A stretch of 64,000 bases of DNA from a candidate division WOR-1 bacterium RIFOXYB2_FULL_45_9 (GCA_001771575.1 MEUD01000001.1:1489277-1553276); one strand, 5' to 3'; shown: positions 33,393-43,141, counted from the stretch's first letter. Program-made: numbers and translations. The notes: a model not told the origin generated them from the sequence alone.

Positions 33393-34075
33393 GGCCGTAT
33401 TTTACCTTGTTTTTGGTCGACCGCCAAATAAACAACCAAATAGAGAGTGAGGAGAAGAAAATTATAGACAAAGTCTTCGGCGGGAATGCTCAAGATCCTC
33501 CAGCCGATGATCGCCGAAGGCTTATAAATGACTACCGGTAGAGAGGTTAGGAAGTAATTAAAGACCAGGAAGAACATGAACGAGGCGGCCAGGTAGAGCC
33601 AGTAGAACAGGGAGGAGAAAAGGGTCCGCAAACGAAAAGCGGCGTAAACTAAAAATAGGCCGGTTGCGCCAAAGACCAGGGCGCTGTAATCCCGGCTCAA
33701 GAGCGAGAGGGAGGCCAGAAAAAAAAGGCCGGCCGCGCCTAAGATAACCTGACGGCTGAAGGGGACCGGGAAGTCGACGGAAAAATGACGGAGCGACTCA
33801 TAAATGAAAAGACAGCTAAAAGGGACCACCACAAAGAAAAGGACCTCTTCCAGCGGGAGGCCCAAAAAATAAATGGTGGAGACATAAGCCGGATTGAACC
33901 CCCAGTCGCCGCGCCCGGTGACCAGGATATCCCAGACGATAAAAGCTCCTCCGACGACCAGCGTGGCCGCCGCCCAGGACATAAGATGGCGCCGGAAATA
34001 ACTAAATTTGGGATGACAGGTAAGAAGGAGAGGGCCTAAGAGGATCAAGATGTCCAGGATTAAATAGAAGCTCAT
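33389..34075 (-). CDS. Lycopene cyclase-domain membrane protein (fused CrtYc/CrtYd type)
   Basis: 228 residues with about seven helices. Each half carries the cyclase signature, PLEEVLFFVVVPFSCLFIYE in the first and PAEDFVYNFLLLTLYLVVY in the second, matching fused forms of the heterodimeric cyclases CrtYc/CrtYd that close lycopene ends (beta or epsilon rings). Position directly after crtI-crtB supports this. Confidence 0.85.
   Translation of the reverse strand: MSFYLILDILILLGPLLLTCHPKFSYFRRHLMSWAAATLVVGGAFIVWDILVTGRGDWGFNPAYVSTIYFLGLPLEEVLFFVVVPFSCLFIYESLRHFSVDFPVPFSRQVILGAAGLFFLASLSLLSRDYSALVFGATGLFLVYAAFRLRTLFSSLFYWLYLAASFMFFLVFNYFLTSLPVVIYKPSAIIGWRILSIPAEDFVYNFLLLTLYLVVYLAVDQKQGKIRP
33399..33427 (-). 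promoter_or_regulatory. Internal promoter before the PLD-like gene
   Basis: Minus strand TTGGCG (33422-33427), 17 bp, TAAAAT (33399-33404); ATG 6 nt downstream. It would allow expression apart from the crt genes. Confidence 0.55.
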
Positions 34076-34914
34076 TTTGACCTCCTTGCGATAAGCGGGC
34101 AGGCGTTAAGGAGCGCCCGGCCAATGATCAGCCTCCTTGGCGGCTTGACCGTTTCTTTGAAAACGATCAGCGGGTCGAGGTCGATTTGCCTGGCGGTCCA
34201 GGCGTACATATCGGCCGCTGTCTTGATCGGGACGAAACAGCGCCAGGAGAGATAGCGGTAACCGGGGTCAGCTTCCGCCTGCCACTGACGGTAATAAGCG
34301 AGCTGGCCGCCGATGAAGGCGGCGAATCGTTCCGGCAGGCGGCGAGCCGCTCTTTCTTCCAGTGAATCCAGGCCGAATTTTTCCAGTTCAGAAGTTGGCA
34401 GATAGCGTCGCCCGAGCAACTGGTCTTCCCGAATATCCCGGATAAAATTGATGTACTGCATCGCTTTTCCCAGGGCCTTGGCCATAGGATAACTCTTTTC
34501 CGGCAAGCCTAAGATTGCCGCCATCATCAGGCCAACGACTTCCGCCGAGCCGTACATGTAATTTTCCGTCTCCTCCAGTGTGGCGTAGATCTTTTTATCC
34601 AGGTCTTGTTCCATGGCGGAGAGGAACGCGTCGATCCATTCCGGTCGGAAGCCTCTTTTGTCCGCCAGCTTGACGAACCAATCGATGACCGGATCTCCCG
34701 ATGGCAAGCCCCGCCGGGCGATCCGGTAGTTTTCCCGGAAAATAAGGAACCCACTCTTGTCTTGCGGGATCGCGTCGACAAAGTCGTCGGCCCGGCGGAC
34801 GAAGGCGTAAAGGGTGAAGACATCCTCCTTGACCTCCCGAGGGAAAAAGAGCGAACTGTAAAAATAGGTCCGGCTCCCTTTTTTGAATATGACGGTCTTC
34901 AGTTTATCGGGCAT
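34072..34914 (-). CDS. crtB: Phytoene/squalene synthase family protein
   Basis: 280 residues. Both Asp-rich motifs are visible: RRADDFVD near residue 40 and NFIRDIREDQLLGRRYLP near residue 155. It joins two geranylgeranyl diphosphates to phytoene. Overlaps both neighbours (4 and 11 bp) in the carotenoid operon. Confidence 0.93.
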   Translation of the reverse strand: MPDKLKTVIFKKGSRTYFYSSLFFPREVKEDVFTLYAFVRRADDFVDAIPQDKSGFLIFRENYRIARRGLPSGDPVIDWFVKLADKRGFRPEWIDAFLSAMEQDLDKKIYATLEETENYMYGSAEVVGLMMAAILGLPEKSYPMAKALGKAMQYINFIRDIREDQLLGRRYLPTSELEKFGLDSLEERAARRLPERFAAFIGGQLAYYRQWQAEADPGYRYLSWRCFVPIKTAADMYAWTARQIDLDPLIVFKETVKPPRRLIIGRALLNACPLIARRSK

Positions 34915-36379
34915 GGTTTTGGGCGATCTCGCGGCTGACGATCTGGGCGGAGATCAAGACCATGGGGAGTCCGATGCCGGGGTGGGTGTAACCGCCGGTA
35001 TAATATAGGTTGGAGATTTTTTTGCTTTGATGGCTGGGTCGGAAGACCGCGGTTTGAAAAAGGGTATGAGCGAGCCCCAGAGCGGTCCCTTTATAGGAGT
35101 TGTAAGCCTGGGTGAACGCTTTTTGGGCGAAGGTCTGTTGATAGACGATGTTTGGGCGGATCTCTTCTCCGGTTAATTTTTCAAGATGGGCGACCACCTG
35201 GTCAAAATACTTTTGCCTGATGAGCGGGGTGTCGACCAGTCCGGCCGCCACGGGGACCAGGACAAAGATGGTCTCTCCTCCCGGTGGAGCGACCAATGGG
35301 TCGGTTTTTGACGGACAGCTGACGTAATAGGAGAAATGCTCCGGCCAGGCCGGCTTGTCAAAGAGCGTTTTAAAATGCTCATCCCAGGAGGGGTCAAGAT
35401 ACAAATTGTGATGGTGAAGACCTGGTATTTTTTTATTTAACCCAATATACAGCAGAACGGCCGATGGTCCCATTTTCCGGCTTTCCCAATAGCGAGGAGG
35501 ATAGGAGACCGCCTCTTTTGCCAGCAGGGTCGTTTCGGCGTGCTGATAGTCGGCGTTGACCAGGACGATATCGGCGGGAAAAGTCCCTTTGTCGGTGACG
35601 ACGCCGGTCGCCTTTTTACCGTTGGTCTCGATCCGGGTGACGTTGTGTCCGCAGAGGATCCTGACTCCGAGCGACGCGCCGAGCTGGCAGAGCGCCTCCG
35701 GGACCGCTCCGATCCCGCTGTCGGGATACCAGACCCCAAGGCCGAAATCGACGTGCGACATTATTGAGTAAAGGGCCGGCGTGTTTCTTGGAGAGCCTCC
35801 CAGAAAAACGACCGTGTATTCCAGGATTTGCCGGAGCCGTTTCTCGGCAAAAAACCTTCTGACATAACGGTCGAGGCTTTCAAAAATATGAAGACGCGGC
35901 CCCTGGGAGATGATCCGCCAATTGAAAAAATCAAGCAGGGAATGGTATTCGCGCCCGATAAAATCTTTCATCGCGACATTATATTGATAAGCCGCGTTCT
36001 TGAGATACTGATCGAGCTTTTTTGCTCCTCCCGGTTCGAGTTGTTCAAAGAGCTTTCCGACCTTTTGCTGGTCGGCCGGAATATCATGGGCTTCGTCGCC
36101 GAAAAAGACCCGATAATTTGGGTCGAGCCTGCGCAGTTGGTAGTAATCGGAGGGGGTTTTGCCGAAGAGGGCGAAAAACTCTTCGAAAACTTCCGGCATC
36201 AGGTACCAGGAAGGGCCCAGGTCGAAAGTAAACCCGCCCGTTTTCATGACCCGGGCCCGGCCGCCGGGAGATGGGTTTTTTTCCAGTACGGTGACGGCGA
36301 ACCCGGATTTGGCCAGCAGGGCCGCCGCCGCCAGCCCGCCGCAACCAGCTCCGACGATAATGACCTCTTTTTTTGCCAT
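34904..36379 (-). CDS. crtI: Phytoene desaturase
   Basis: 491 residues. The FAD-binding start VIIVGAGCGGLAAAALLAKS is followed by PSPGGRARVMKTGGFTFDLG, and the C-terminal YYTGGYTHPGIGLPMVLIS is the CrtI signature. It converts phytoene to lycopene (or a related product) in FAD-dependent steps. First gene of the carotenoid operon. Confidence 0.95.
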   Translation of the reverse strand: MAKKEVIIVGAGCGGLAAAALLAKSGFAVTVLEKNPSPGGRARVMKTGGFTFDLGPSWYLMPEVFEEFFALFGKTPSDYYQLRRLDPNYRVFFGDEAHDIPADQQKVGKLFEQLEPGGAKKLDQYLKNAAYQYNVAMKDFIGREYHSLLDFFNWRIISQGPRLHIFESLDRYVRRFFAEKRLRQILEYTVVFLGGSPRNTPALYSIMSHVDFGLGVWYPDSGIGAVPEALCQLGASLGVRILCGHNVTRIETNGKKATGVVTDKGTFPADIVLVNADYQHAETTLLAKEAVSYPPRYWESRKMGPSAVLLYIGLNKKIPGLHHHNLYLDPSWDEHFKTLFDKPAWPEHFSYYVSCPSKTDPLVAPPGGETIFVLVPVAAGLVDTPLIRQKYFDQVVAHLEKLTGEEIRPNIVYQQTFAQKAFTQAYNSYKGTALGLAHTLFQTAVFRPSHQSKKISNLYYTGGYTHPGIGLPMVLISAQIVSREIAQNHAR

Positions 36380-36388
36380 GCTGGTCGA

Positions 36389-36417
36389 ATTTTACCGTAT
36401 TGGTTAGGCTTTGGCAA
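36389..36417 (-). promoter_or_regulatory. Promoter of the carotenoid operon
   Basis: Minus strand TTGCCA (36412-36417), 17 bp, TAAAAT (36389-36394); ATG 9 nt downstream. Confidence 0.6.
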
Positions 36418-36476
36418 ACGGTTGACAATGAGATAAATCGTAGTAGCATTATGGCAGTTGCCGGAGGAGGTAGACC

Positions 36477-37439
36477 ATGCCATTAGCTTTGCTTGATAAC
36501 GTGACCAAGAGTTATTCGCCAAAGGAAGCTCCCGCCCTAAAAAACGCCAATCTGGCGATTGAAGCCGGAGAATTGGTCCTGATCTATGGGCCGAACGGAG
36601 CGGGGAAGAGCACCCTCCTGCGCCTCCTTGGCGGCCTGGAGAAACCTACGGACGGCAAGATCTATTTGGACGGTAAAAATATTTCACGGCTCCGTTCCGA
36701 TCTGCTGGCGGAGGTCAGGCGGCGCGATCTTGGTTTTTTATCTCCGGAGGCCGACCTTATTCCAATCCTGACGGTTTTTGAGAACGTTGAATTGCCGCTC
36801 CAGCTCGCGAAAATAGGTAAAACCGGCGAGCGGCGGGAGAGGGTCAAGCAGATCCTGGAAGAACTTGGACTTGGCGGCTTAGCTGGGAAAAAACCAGCCG
36901 ATCTTTCTCCTCTTGAGCGGCAGAGAACGGCGCTGGCGGCGGCGGCGGTCAAGGCGCCGCTCCTGATCTTGGCTGATGAACCGACCGCTCGTCTCGACGT
37001 TAAATCGGCCCTCGAATTTCTGGCGAGCATTGTTGAGATCAACAAGAAAAGAAAAACCACTATTTTGGTCGCGGGGGATGATCTGGTCCTTTCCCGCTAC
37101 TTGCCCAGAGTGATCAAGCTTTATGGCGGTGTGATCGAGGGTGGAGAGGCCAAAATCGAGCCGCCAAAAGTCGCGCCGCCGGTCGACCTTGCCGCGGCCA
37201 AACCGAAACCGCCGGTCGTTATCGTTCCCGCCGCTCCACCGATAAAAATAATCCCGCCGGTCGACATTGCCGCGGCCAAACCCAAGCCGCCTGAACCGGA
37301 GGCCGAGAAAAAACCTGTTCCCGTCAAAACCATTCCGGAAAAGAGGGAAGAAGGGGTCCCGGTTTACGAGATCAAGCTTTCCGATCTGCAAAGTCCCCTG
37401 ATCAAACCGCCCGAAAACAGAGGGAAGGATGCTCTTTAG
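36477..37439 (+). CDS. ABC exporter ATPase with degenerate signature and Pro-rich tail
   Basis: 320 residues. Residues 1 to ~220 are a MacB/LolD-type ATPase: Walker A GPNGAGKST is intact, Walker B is LLILADEPT, but the signature is LSPLERQ instead of LSGGQ/E. The remaining ~100 residues are a tail of repeated PPVDLAAAKPKPP units, unusual for this family, which could span the cytoplasm or dock a partner. A strong SD (GGAGGAGG) precedes ATG. It begins a four-gene cluster with two FtsX-type permeases and a LolA-like protein. Confidence 0.85.
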   Translation: MPLALLDNVTKSYSPKEAPALKNANLAIEAGELVLIYGPNGAGKSTLLRLLGGLEKPTDGKIYLDGKNISRLRSDLLAEVRRRDLGFLSPEADLIPILTVFENVELPLQLAKIGKTGERRERVKQILEELGLGGLAGKKPADLSPLERQRTALAAAAVKAPLLILADEPTARLDVKSALEFLASIVEINKKRKTTILVAGDDLVLSRYLPRVIKLYGGVIEGGEAKIEPPKVAPPVDLAAAKPKPPVVIVPAAPPIKIIPPVDIAAAKPKPPEPEAEKKPVPVKTIPEKREEGVPVYEIKLSDLQSPLIKPPENRGKDAL

Positions 37440-38430
37440 ACTCGCGATCAGGCATCTGGCGAGCCGGCCCAGGTTTTTTCCGGTCGTTTCGCTGGCGATC
37501 GTCGTTGCCGGAGCCATTGTTGTCAATTGTTTTTTGGCCGATCTGGAACGGCGTTTGATCAAAGACGAGATCGACCTCCGTTTTAGCCACGTCAAGGTCC
37601 AGCCCAAGGAGTATGACGCCGCTGCTTATTCTCTCTCTAAATTGATCGTTTCTCCGGAGGCGGTGATCCAGGAGCTTTCCGGCCAAAAAAGAACGATTGG
37701 CGTCGCGCCGCGGGTCAAGTTTCGGGCCCTGCTGTCGACTGCCGGCGGCGATCTTCCGGTCGCGGTCAACGCGATCGATTCGGAGCGGGACGATCTGGTA
37801 TTTAAGCTTCAAGGGAAGGTTAAAACCGGACGCTATTTGGCGGGGAGCGAAGAAGCGGCCCTGCTGGGAAAAGAGCTGGCGACCGGACTTGGTCTGGCGG
37901 TCGGCGACCAGATCGATCTCTTAGCCCAGGGGAAAAACGGAGTTTATCATGAATTTTCTTTGTTGGTGAAGGGGGTCCTGGAAACGGGGGACAAGGAAAT
38001 AGACGGGGCTTCCATATTTGTTCCACTTGCCGTGGCCCAGGCCGGGCTCAATCTTGGGGATGGGGTGACGGAAATCTCTCTTCGCTTAAAAAATCCGGCC
38101 GATGCTCCGGCGGTAAAACTCGACCGCCTGGCGGTCAAATCATGGCAGGAAGAGATCAGCAAAACCGGATGGCTTGAGCAAGCCCGTTATTACATAACTT
38201 CGGGCTTTGCCGCCGCCCTGGGACTGATCGTTTTGATCGTCTCGGCCAATTATTTTCGGCTGGCCGGGATCAAGCGCCGGCAGGAATACGCTTACCTTAA
38301 GCGGTTGGGCTTCAAAAGCTGGGAATTCCTGATACTTGCCGCCTGGGAGCTATTTTTCATTTTAGGTTCAGGCATTATTCTGGGGTTATTATTGGGGGGA
38401 GTACTTTTAAAATGTTTGCGCTGGCTGTAA
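37429..38430 (+). CDS. FtsX-like ABC permease 1 (MacB/LolC-type)
   Basis: 333 residues: one N-terminal helix, a periplasmic domain of ~200 residues (VAPRVKFRALLS, GRYLAGSEEAALLGKELATG), then the C-terminal membrane part LGLIVLIVSANYFRLAGIKRR with KRLGFKSWEF. MacB-core domains of this form export or extract lipids, lipoproteins or peptides. It seems to lack the last helix of four-helix permeases. Overlaps both neighbours (11 and 19 bp). Confidence 0.8.
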   Translation: MLFRLAIRHLASRPRFFPVVSLAIVVAGAIVVNCFLADLERRLIKDEIDLRFSHVKVQPKEYDAAAYSLSKLIVSPEAVIQELSGQKRTIGVAPRVKFRALLSTAGGDLPVAVNAIDSERDDLVFKLQGKVKTGRYLAGSEEAALLGKELATGLGLAVGDQIDLLAQGKNGVYHEFSLLVKGVLETGDKEIDGASIFVPLAVAQAGLNLGDGVTEISLRLKNPADAPAVKLDRLAVKSWQEEISKTGWLEQARYYITSGFAAALGLIVLIVSANYFRLAGIKRRQEYAYLKRLGFKSWEFLILAAWELFFILGSGIILGLLLGGVLLKCLRWL

Positions 38431-39575
38431 AAAATATTCTCAATACTTTCCGGGGCTGGGTAGCCCTGCTTGGATTTTCGATCATGGTCGCGCTGGCGGT
38501 ACTTTCCTGGTCGCTGGTCAGGGAAATCTCGACCGGAGCGCTGAACAACATCGCCTATTACCGGAGCGGACATTTGCGCGTCGTCGACCGGCGGTTTAGC
38601 GACCAGCTTCTCCCGCTGAACAGGGCTTTTCCCAAATATCTGGAAGTCGAGAAGATCGCCGCGCAATATCCGGGGATCAAGGCTCAAGCGGAGCGGATCG
38701 AGGTCCGATTGCTTCTTCAGCACCAGGGGCGGAGCGCCCAGGCGCGGGGGATCGCGATCGATGCCATCAGGGAGCATCCACCCTGGCGGACCCTGGCCGG
38801 GCGTCAGGTTGGGGTCAGCGATAAAGAGCTGGTCATCGGCGCCAGGCTGGCCAAAAAGCTGGCGGTCGGCCTTAATGACACCCTGACGATCGTTACGCCG
38901 AACTCCCTGGGGTCGCTGGCGGTCTTTGATCTCAAGGTCGTCGGGATCTTTTCTTCCGGTTCGACCACTATTGACGAAAGTTATTTCTTTTTTCCTCTGG
39001 CGGCGGCGCAAAGCGCTTTTGACCTGAACGGCAAGGTTAGCGAAGTGGTCATTTACCTGCGGGACGCCAGGCTGGCGGGCGAGGCGGCCGAATTTATTAA
39101 CGCGGAGCTGGGGAGGGTCGCGCCGGGCCAATTCAAGGTCATTCCCTGGGAGAGGGATGAGGCGGTAGTATGGCTGGAAAAAGGGGAATTGATCGGCTGG
39201 CTGGTCGGCGGACTTTGCTTTTTCCTTGGCTGTACCATTATTTATAATTTTTTCTCCGCCGGAGTGGCGGGGCGCGATCCGGAGATCGCCGCGCTGAAAA
39301 GGCTTGGCGTAAAAAAGGGAGAAATGATCAGATTGCTGATCATTGAGGCGACGATCCTTGGCCTGTTGGCCGGAGCGATCGGCGGCCTAGTCGCTTACGT
39401 CGCGGCCCAGTTCTTGTCAGGACAGCAGATCTCGATCGGCTGGATGAACCTGCAGTATGTTCAAACCGAGATCGAGATCGGCCCGCGGCTTCCCGATCTA
39501 TTGAAGGGGATAGTGGGGAGCGTCTTATTTTCCTGGCTGGGAATTATTCTGCCGGCCTGGCGGGGGGTCAAATGA
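38412..39575 (+). CDS. FtsX-like ABC permease 2 (MacB/LolC-type)
   Basis: 387 residues. N-terminal helix, periplasmic MacB-core domain (AGRQVGVSDKELVIGARLA), then three C-terminal helices with EIAALKRLGVKKGEMIRLLI and IIEATILGLLAGAIGGLVAY. Together with permease 1 it would form a heteromeric membrane unit like LolC/LolE. Confidence 0.85.
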   Translation: MFALAVKNILNTFRGWVALLGFSIMVALAVLSWSLVREISTGALNNIAYYRSGHLRVVDRRFSDQLLPLNRAFPKYLEVEKIAAQYPGIKAQAERIEVRLLLQHQGRSAQARGIAIDAIREHPPWRTLAGRQVGVSDKELVIGARLAKKLAVGLNDTLTIVTPNSLGSLAVFDLKVVGIFSSGSTTIDESYFFFPLAAAQSAFDLNGKVSEVVIYLRDARLAGEAAEFINAELGRVAPGQFKVIPWERDEAVVWLEKGELIGWLVGGLCFFLGCTIIYNFFSAGVAGRDPEIAALKRLGVKKGEMIRLLIIEATILGLLAGAIGGLVAYVAAQFLSGQQISIGWMNLQYVQTEIEIGPRLPDLLKGIVGSVLFSWLGIILPAWRGVK

Positions 39576-40312
39576 AAAGGCTAGCCGCTATTGCTCTGTT
39601 AGTCCCGACGATTGCCCTGGCGGCTGTTATGTCGCCGGTAGAGAAGCTCCTGGGCTCCCTGGAGGCCAATTATGCCAGCCGGACCGCCGCCTTCTCAATG
39701 CGGCTGTTATATCATAATGGTGATGAGCAGAGGACCGCGGAGCTGGAGTTTTTCTCTTCCGGCGCCGACCGGTCGCTGATCACGGTCAAAAACCAGGGGG
39801 GGCGCTTTCTTAGGCTAGCCGACAAACTGCTGATCTATTCGCCTGCCGCCAATCGCCCGGTCAAGCTTTCCGGTCGGGTCTTTGAGCGGTCATTTATGGG
39901 TTCCGCTTTTAGCTTTGCCGACCTGATGCTGACGCCGTCATTTTCGGGGAGCTATACAGGACAGGCGGTGACCAGCGAAACGATCGGGATTGTTGTTCCC
40001 CAGGGGACGGGGGAGGCGGTTGAAAAGCGCGATTGTATAGTTGTCCAGATCGCTTCGCGGATGGGGCCCCTGGCATACCGGAGGGAGATCTGGATCGACC
40101 GGGAGATCAATATGGTGGTCAGGGAAAAGACCTACTCCCTTTCCGGACGGCATCTTAAGACGATCGAGTACGGGGATTTTCGCAAAGCTAAAAAACGTCT
40201 TTATCCCGCTTATCTCCGGGCCGAAGATCACGGACGTAGCGCTGTCAGCCTGCTTTTTGTCGATGTTGTCGAATTTGACAAGACCCTGCCGGCCGGGATT
40301 TTTAACCCATAA
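39572..40312 (+). CDS. Outer-membrane lipoprotein-sorting (LolA-like) protein
   Basis: 246 residues with a signal peptide (1 to ~18) and a LolA/LppX-like open-barrel pattern: SRTAAFSMRLLYHNGDEQRT, the central FMGSAFSFADLMLTP and REIWIDREINMVVREKTYS. This group is regularly encoded beside MacB/LolCDE-like ABC genes, as here, and is thought to carry a lipid or lipoprotein across the periplasm. Overlaps permease 2 by 4 bp. Confidence 0.8.
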   Translation: MKRLAAIALLVPTIALAAVMSPVEKLLGSLEANYASRTAAFSMRLLYHNGDEQRTAELEFFSSGADRSLITVKNQGGRFLRLADKLLIYSPAANRPVKLSGRVFERSFMGSAFSFADLMLTPSFSGSYTGQAVTSETIGIVVPQGTGEAVEKRDCIVVQIASRMGPLAYRREIWIDREINMVVREKTYSLSGRHLKTIEYGDFRKAKKRLYPAYLRAEDHGRSAVSLLFVDVVEFDKTLPAGIFNP

Positions 40313-40334
40313 AACCTGAAAGGAGCGATTTGCC

Positions 40335-40616
40335 ATGTTATCAATGACCGTTGTTCCGGGGAAAGATAAAGGGAAAGTTAAATTGTACACTTTAAGCACC
40401 TGCGTCTGGTGCAAAAAAGTAAAAAAGCTGTTAAATGAGCTGAAGGTCGCCTATGACTATGTCGATGTCGATCTTTTGGAAGAAGAGGCAAAGGCAGAAG
40501 CTAAGGAGGAGGTTGCTAAATTTAACCCGGCCTGTTCTTTTCCGACCCTGGTTTTAAATGACAAAAAATGCATAGTCGGGTTTGACGAAGGGAAGATCAA
40601 CCAGGAGCTTGGCTAA
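40335..40616 (+). CDS. Glutaredoxin-like thiol protein
   Basis: 93 residues. [19 protein letters not shown] holds a CxxC active site, FPTLVLND the cis-Pro strand, and there is an additional Cys in FNPACSFPT. The next gene is ferredoxin-thioredoxin-reductase-like and starts in its stop codon, so the glutaredoxin may be its electron acceptor (inference). Confidence 0.85.
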   Translation: MLSMTVVPGKDKGKVKLYTLSTCVWCKKVKKLLNELKVAYDYVDVDLLEEEAKAEAKEEVAKFNPACSFPTLVLNDKKCIVGFDEGKINQELG

Positions 40617-41110
40617 TGGCCGACCAGGGGAAGATCGAAGAGCTTTTTAATAAATTAAGCTCCGAGGCGGAAGCCGGCGGGTATCATCTTAATCCCGACA
40701 AGGATTTTACCAAGGAGCTGGTCAATGGCCTGCTGGTCAACGAAGAGCGCTACGGCTACCCGGCCTGTCCCTGCCGCCTGGCGAGCGGAAATAAAGCGGC
40801 TGACCTCGACATTATTTGTCCGTGCGACTATCGCGACCCCGACCTGACCGATTACGGCGCCTGCTATTGCGCTTTATACGTTTCCGACGAGGTCCTGGCC
40901 GGCAGGAAGAAGTTAGCCTCGATCCCGGAACGCCGGCTAGCTATCGAACCGCAAGCTGGATTGAAAGAAAAATCGGCGATCCTCCCGGAAAAGCTGGCTT
41001 TCCCGGTCTGGCGCTGTAAGGTTTGCGGTTATCTCTGCGCTCGCGAACAGCCGCCTGAAGTCTGCCCGATCTGCAAAGCGAAAAAAGAGCGGTTTGAGAA
41101 GTTCTTCTAA
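40616..41110 (+). CDS. FTR catalytic-chain-like protein fused to a rubredoxin-like domain
   Basis: 164 residues. The first ~105 residues carry the ferredoxin:thioredoxin reductase beta-chain pattern [28 protein letters not shown], with all Cys needed for the 4Fe-4S cluster and the disulfide. Residues ~130-164 add [20 protein letters not shown], a four-Cys rubredoxin-type knuckle as at the end of rubrerythrins. The fusion would let one polypeptide take electrons at the rubredoxin iron or cluster and reduce the adjacent glutaredoxin. Confidence 0.87.
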   Translation: MADQGKIEELFNKLSSEAEAGGYHLNPDKDFTKELVNGLLVNEERYGYPACPCRLASGNKAADLDIICPCDYRDPDLTDYGACYCALYVSDEVLAGRKKLASIPERRLAIEPQAGLKEKSAILPEKLAFPVWRCKVCGYLCAREQPPEVCPICKAKKERFEKFF

Positions 41111-42060
41111 AGCTCCTCGGAAACTATGACCTGCAGTTCTTTGATCAGGGTGTTCCAATAGCGGGGAGTGCCGGTTTCGGGGAAGTTGCGGCCAAAGTCG
41201 TTCTCTTTTGATTGGGCCGCCAGCCAGGCGGCGTAATGGACGATCCTCATTCCCCGAAGGGCTGGGACCAGGCCCCAGCTTTCTTCGTCAAAGTCACGGA
41301 AAGTCTTATACCCTTTGACCAGCCAGGCGGCTTCCTTGGGAGAGTATTCCGGCTTATCGGGCAGAAGGAGCCAGAGGTCCTGGACCGCCGGACCAAGGGC
41401 GCAATCGTCAAAATCGATGATATAGATCCCTTCTCCGGGGCGGGAGATGAAATTCCCCTTATGGCAGTCACCATGGAGCAAGATCTTTTCTTCCCGGTCA
41501 AACAGCGGGTCGCTTTTACCGATCAGTTGTTCGACCGCGCTGGTTAAAGCTGGGACAAAATCAGGGAGAACAAAGCCTGTCTCCACTATGGTTTTGAGAT
41601 GGTTTTTGGTCACCACTTCGGGCCGCCAGGTGAGCCGTTTTGCCTCTTTTAGCTTCTCGCCAACCTGGTGGATCTTGGCGATCAGCCGGCCGATCGTTTG
41701 CCATCCTTCCTGGTCGAACTCGTCCATTGGCCGACCCCATTTTTTGGGAAAAATGGAGAAGTGGTACGGCCCATCATTGAATAAAGTTTCCTTATTAAAG
41801 ATAAGGGGGGTGATGATCGAGAGGTCATTTTCCTTTAGTTTGGCCAAAAAATCGTGTTCGGCCAGGATTGTTTCCCGGCTCCAGCGTCCTGGACGGTAGA
41901 ATTTAACGATCAGTCTGGCATTATCTTCTTGTTCAAGCTCATAAACCCGGTTGATGTAACTGTTTCGCCTGATACAGACATTGGTGAGGCTCTCTCCCAG
42001 AATGGCTTCAACGCTCTTAAAGATCCGCTCCGGGGTCAGTTCATGCCAGATACTTTCCAT
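41107..42060 (-). CDS. srkA: SrkA/RdoA-like protein kinase (APH fold)
   Basis: 317 residues. [10 protein letters not shown] is the catalytic loop and [17 protein letters not shown] the metal-binding segment, closely resembling YihE/SrkA, a stress-response kinase with a choline-kinase-like fold. An aminoglycoside or homoserine kinase is less likely because of the GPAVQDLW motif. -10 TAAGAT (42067-42072, reverse) lies 6 nt before ATG. Convergent 4-bp overlap with the FTR-like gene. Confidence 0.82.
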   Translation of the reverse strand: MESIWHELTPERIFKSVEAILGESLTNVCIRRNSYINRVYELEQEDNARLIVKFYRPGRWSRETILAEHDFLAKLKENDLSIITPLIFNKETLFNDGPYHFSIFPKKWGRPMDEFDQEGWQTIGRLIAKIHQVGEKLKEAKRLTWRPEVVTKNHLKTIVETGFVLPDFVPALTSAVEQLIGKSDPLFDREEKILLHGDCHKGNFISRPGEGIYIIDFDDCALGPAVQDLWLLLPDKPEYSPKEAAWLVKGYKTFRDFDEESWGLVPALRGMRIVHYAAWLAAQSKENDFGRNFPETGTPRYWNTLIKELQVIVSEEL

Positions 42061-42151
42061 ACATCTATCTTACCAGATATATGAGGGAGTTGGAATGCAA
42101 GGAAATTTGGTATAAATACGATAAATATATGTAGGGAGAGAGAGGTTTCTA

Positions 42152-43126
42152 ATGAAAGAAATTGTCGAGACCATCGCGATAGATTATGCCCCGCTATGGC
42201 TGTCAAATATGCATTTTGTTTTGCCGCGGCCATCGAATGTTCGCCGGTATCATCTTAAAGGGCAAAACGATAAAACTATTTACCTTGATCTTCACCCACC
42301 CGCCAAATTAAAAGATAAGCATAAAACGATCATCATCCTCCCTGGCTGCGGCGGCAACTCGATCGACATGGTCAATATTGCCAGGCGTTTCAGCCGGGAC
42401 GGGTATCTGGCCTGGACGGTCGATTACGCGGTGGGGGACATTTACGGCGATGATTTTGACGATTACACCATCTCTGAACTGATCATTGAGATCAAGCTTA
42501 TAATTGATTTTGTTTACGAGCACGAGCTGGTCGACAAGGAGCATCTATATATCGCCGGGCATAGTTTTGGCGGTTTTTCCTCGGTCTTATATCTGGCCAG
42601 GAGCCGCGATCAGCGGATCAGTGCGGTGATCGGCATCTGTCCGGTCTTTGACGTCGTGGAGATTGGGTTTAATCACTTTTATAAGCTGGCCGATAACTTT
42701 TCCGGCTGGGGGCGCCTGCTAAAGCTAATTGTTAAAAGGGCAAAGAACAAGCTGAAAAAGCTGGTCTTTTTTATTTGGGGAGCGACCGGCAAGCTGTTTG
42801 TCATCAAAAAGAATGGCCGGTGGATGAGGTTGACCAGGAAGTTTATGAACGATATTGTCGAAGTGAACAATCACGACGCGGTCCTGCGGGACATTGCCCG
42901 CATTGAACAGCCCTGCCTTTTTCTTTACGGAGAGAACGATCCCTGGATCAGCGTTTCGAATGTCAAAGAGGTTTATAAAGATCATTCCGCCGGGCGGAAA
43001 GCGATCGGGGTGCTGGAAAAGGAAGGGCATTTGCCGATCGATGAGCTAGGCGCGGAAGAGATCTGCGAGCGGACCATTTCCTGGCTGGAGCATAATTATC
43101 ATTTAACTCCGCAAGTTACCTCTTAA
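42152..43126 (+). CDS. Alpha/beta hydrolase, dienelactone-hydrolase-like
   Basis: 324 residues. IIILPGCGGNSIDM forms the oxyanion loop, GHSFGGFSS the nucleophile elbow, LYGENDPWISV the acid and KEGHLPIDE the histidine. A helical insert of ~60 residues (about 175-235, rich in Lys and hydrophobics) may form a lid or bind membrane. Substrate unknown. An SD-like GGGAGAGAGAGG precedes ATG. Confidence 0.82.
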   Translation: MKEIVETIAIDYAPLWLSNMHFVLPRPSNVRRYHLKGQNDKTIYLDLHPPAKLKDKHKTIIILPGCGGNSIDMVNIARRFSRDGYLAWTVDYAVGDIYGDDFDDYTISELIIEIKLIIDFVYEHELVDKEHLYIAGHSFGGFSSVLYLARSRDQRISAVIGICPVFDVVEIGFNHFYKLADNFSGWGRLLKLIVKRAKNKLKKLVFFIWGATGKLFVIKKNGRWMRLTRKFMNDIVEVNNHDAVLRDIARIEQPCLFLYGENDPWISVSNVKEVYKDHSAGRKAIGVLEKEGHLPIDELGAEEICERTISWLEHNYHLTPQVTS

Positions 43127-43141
43127 GTTCTGATGTTCTTT

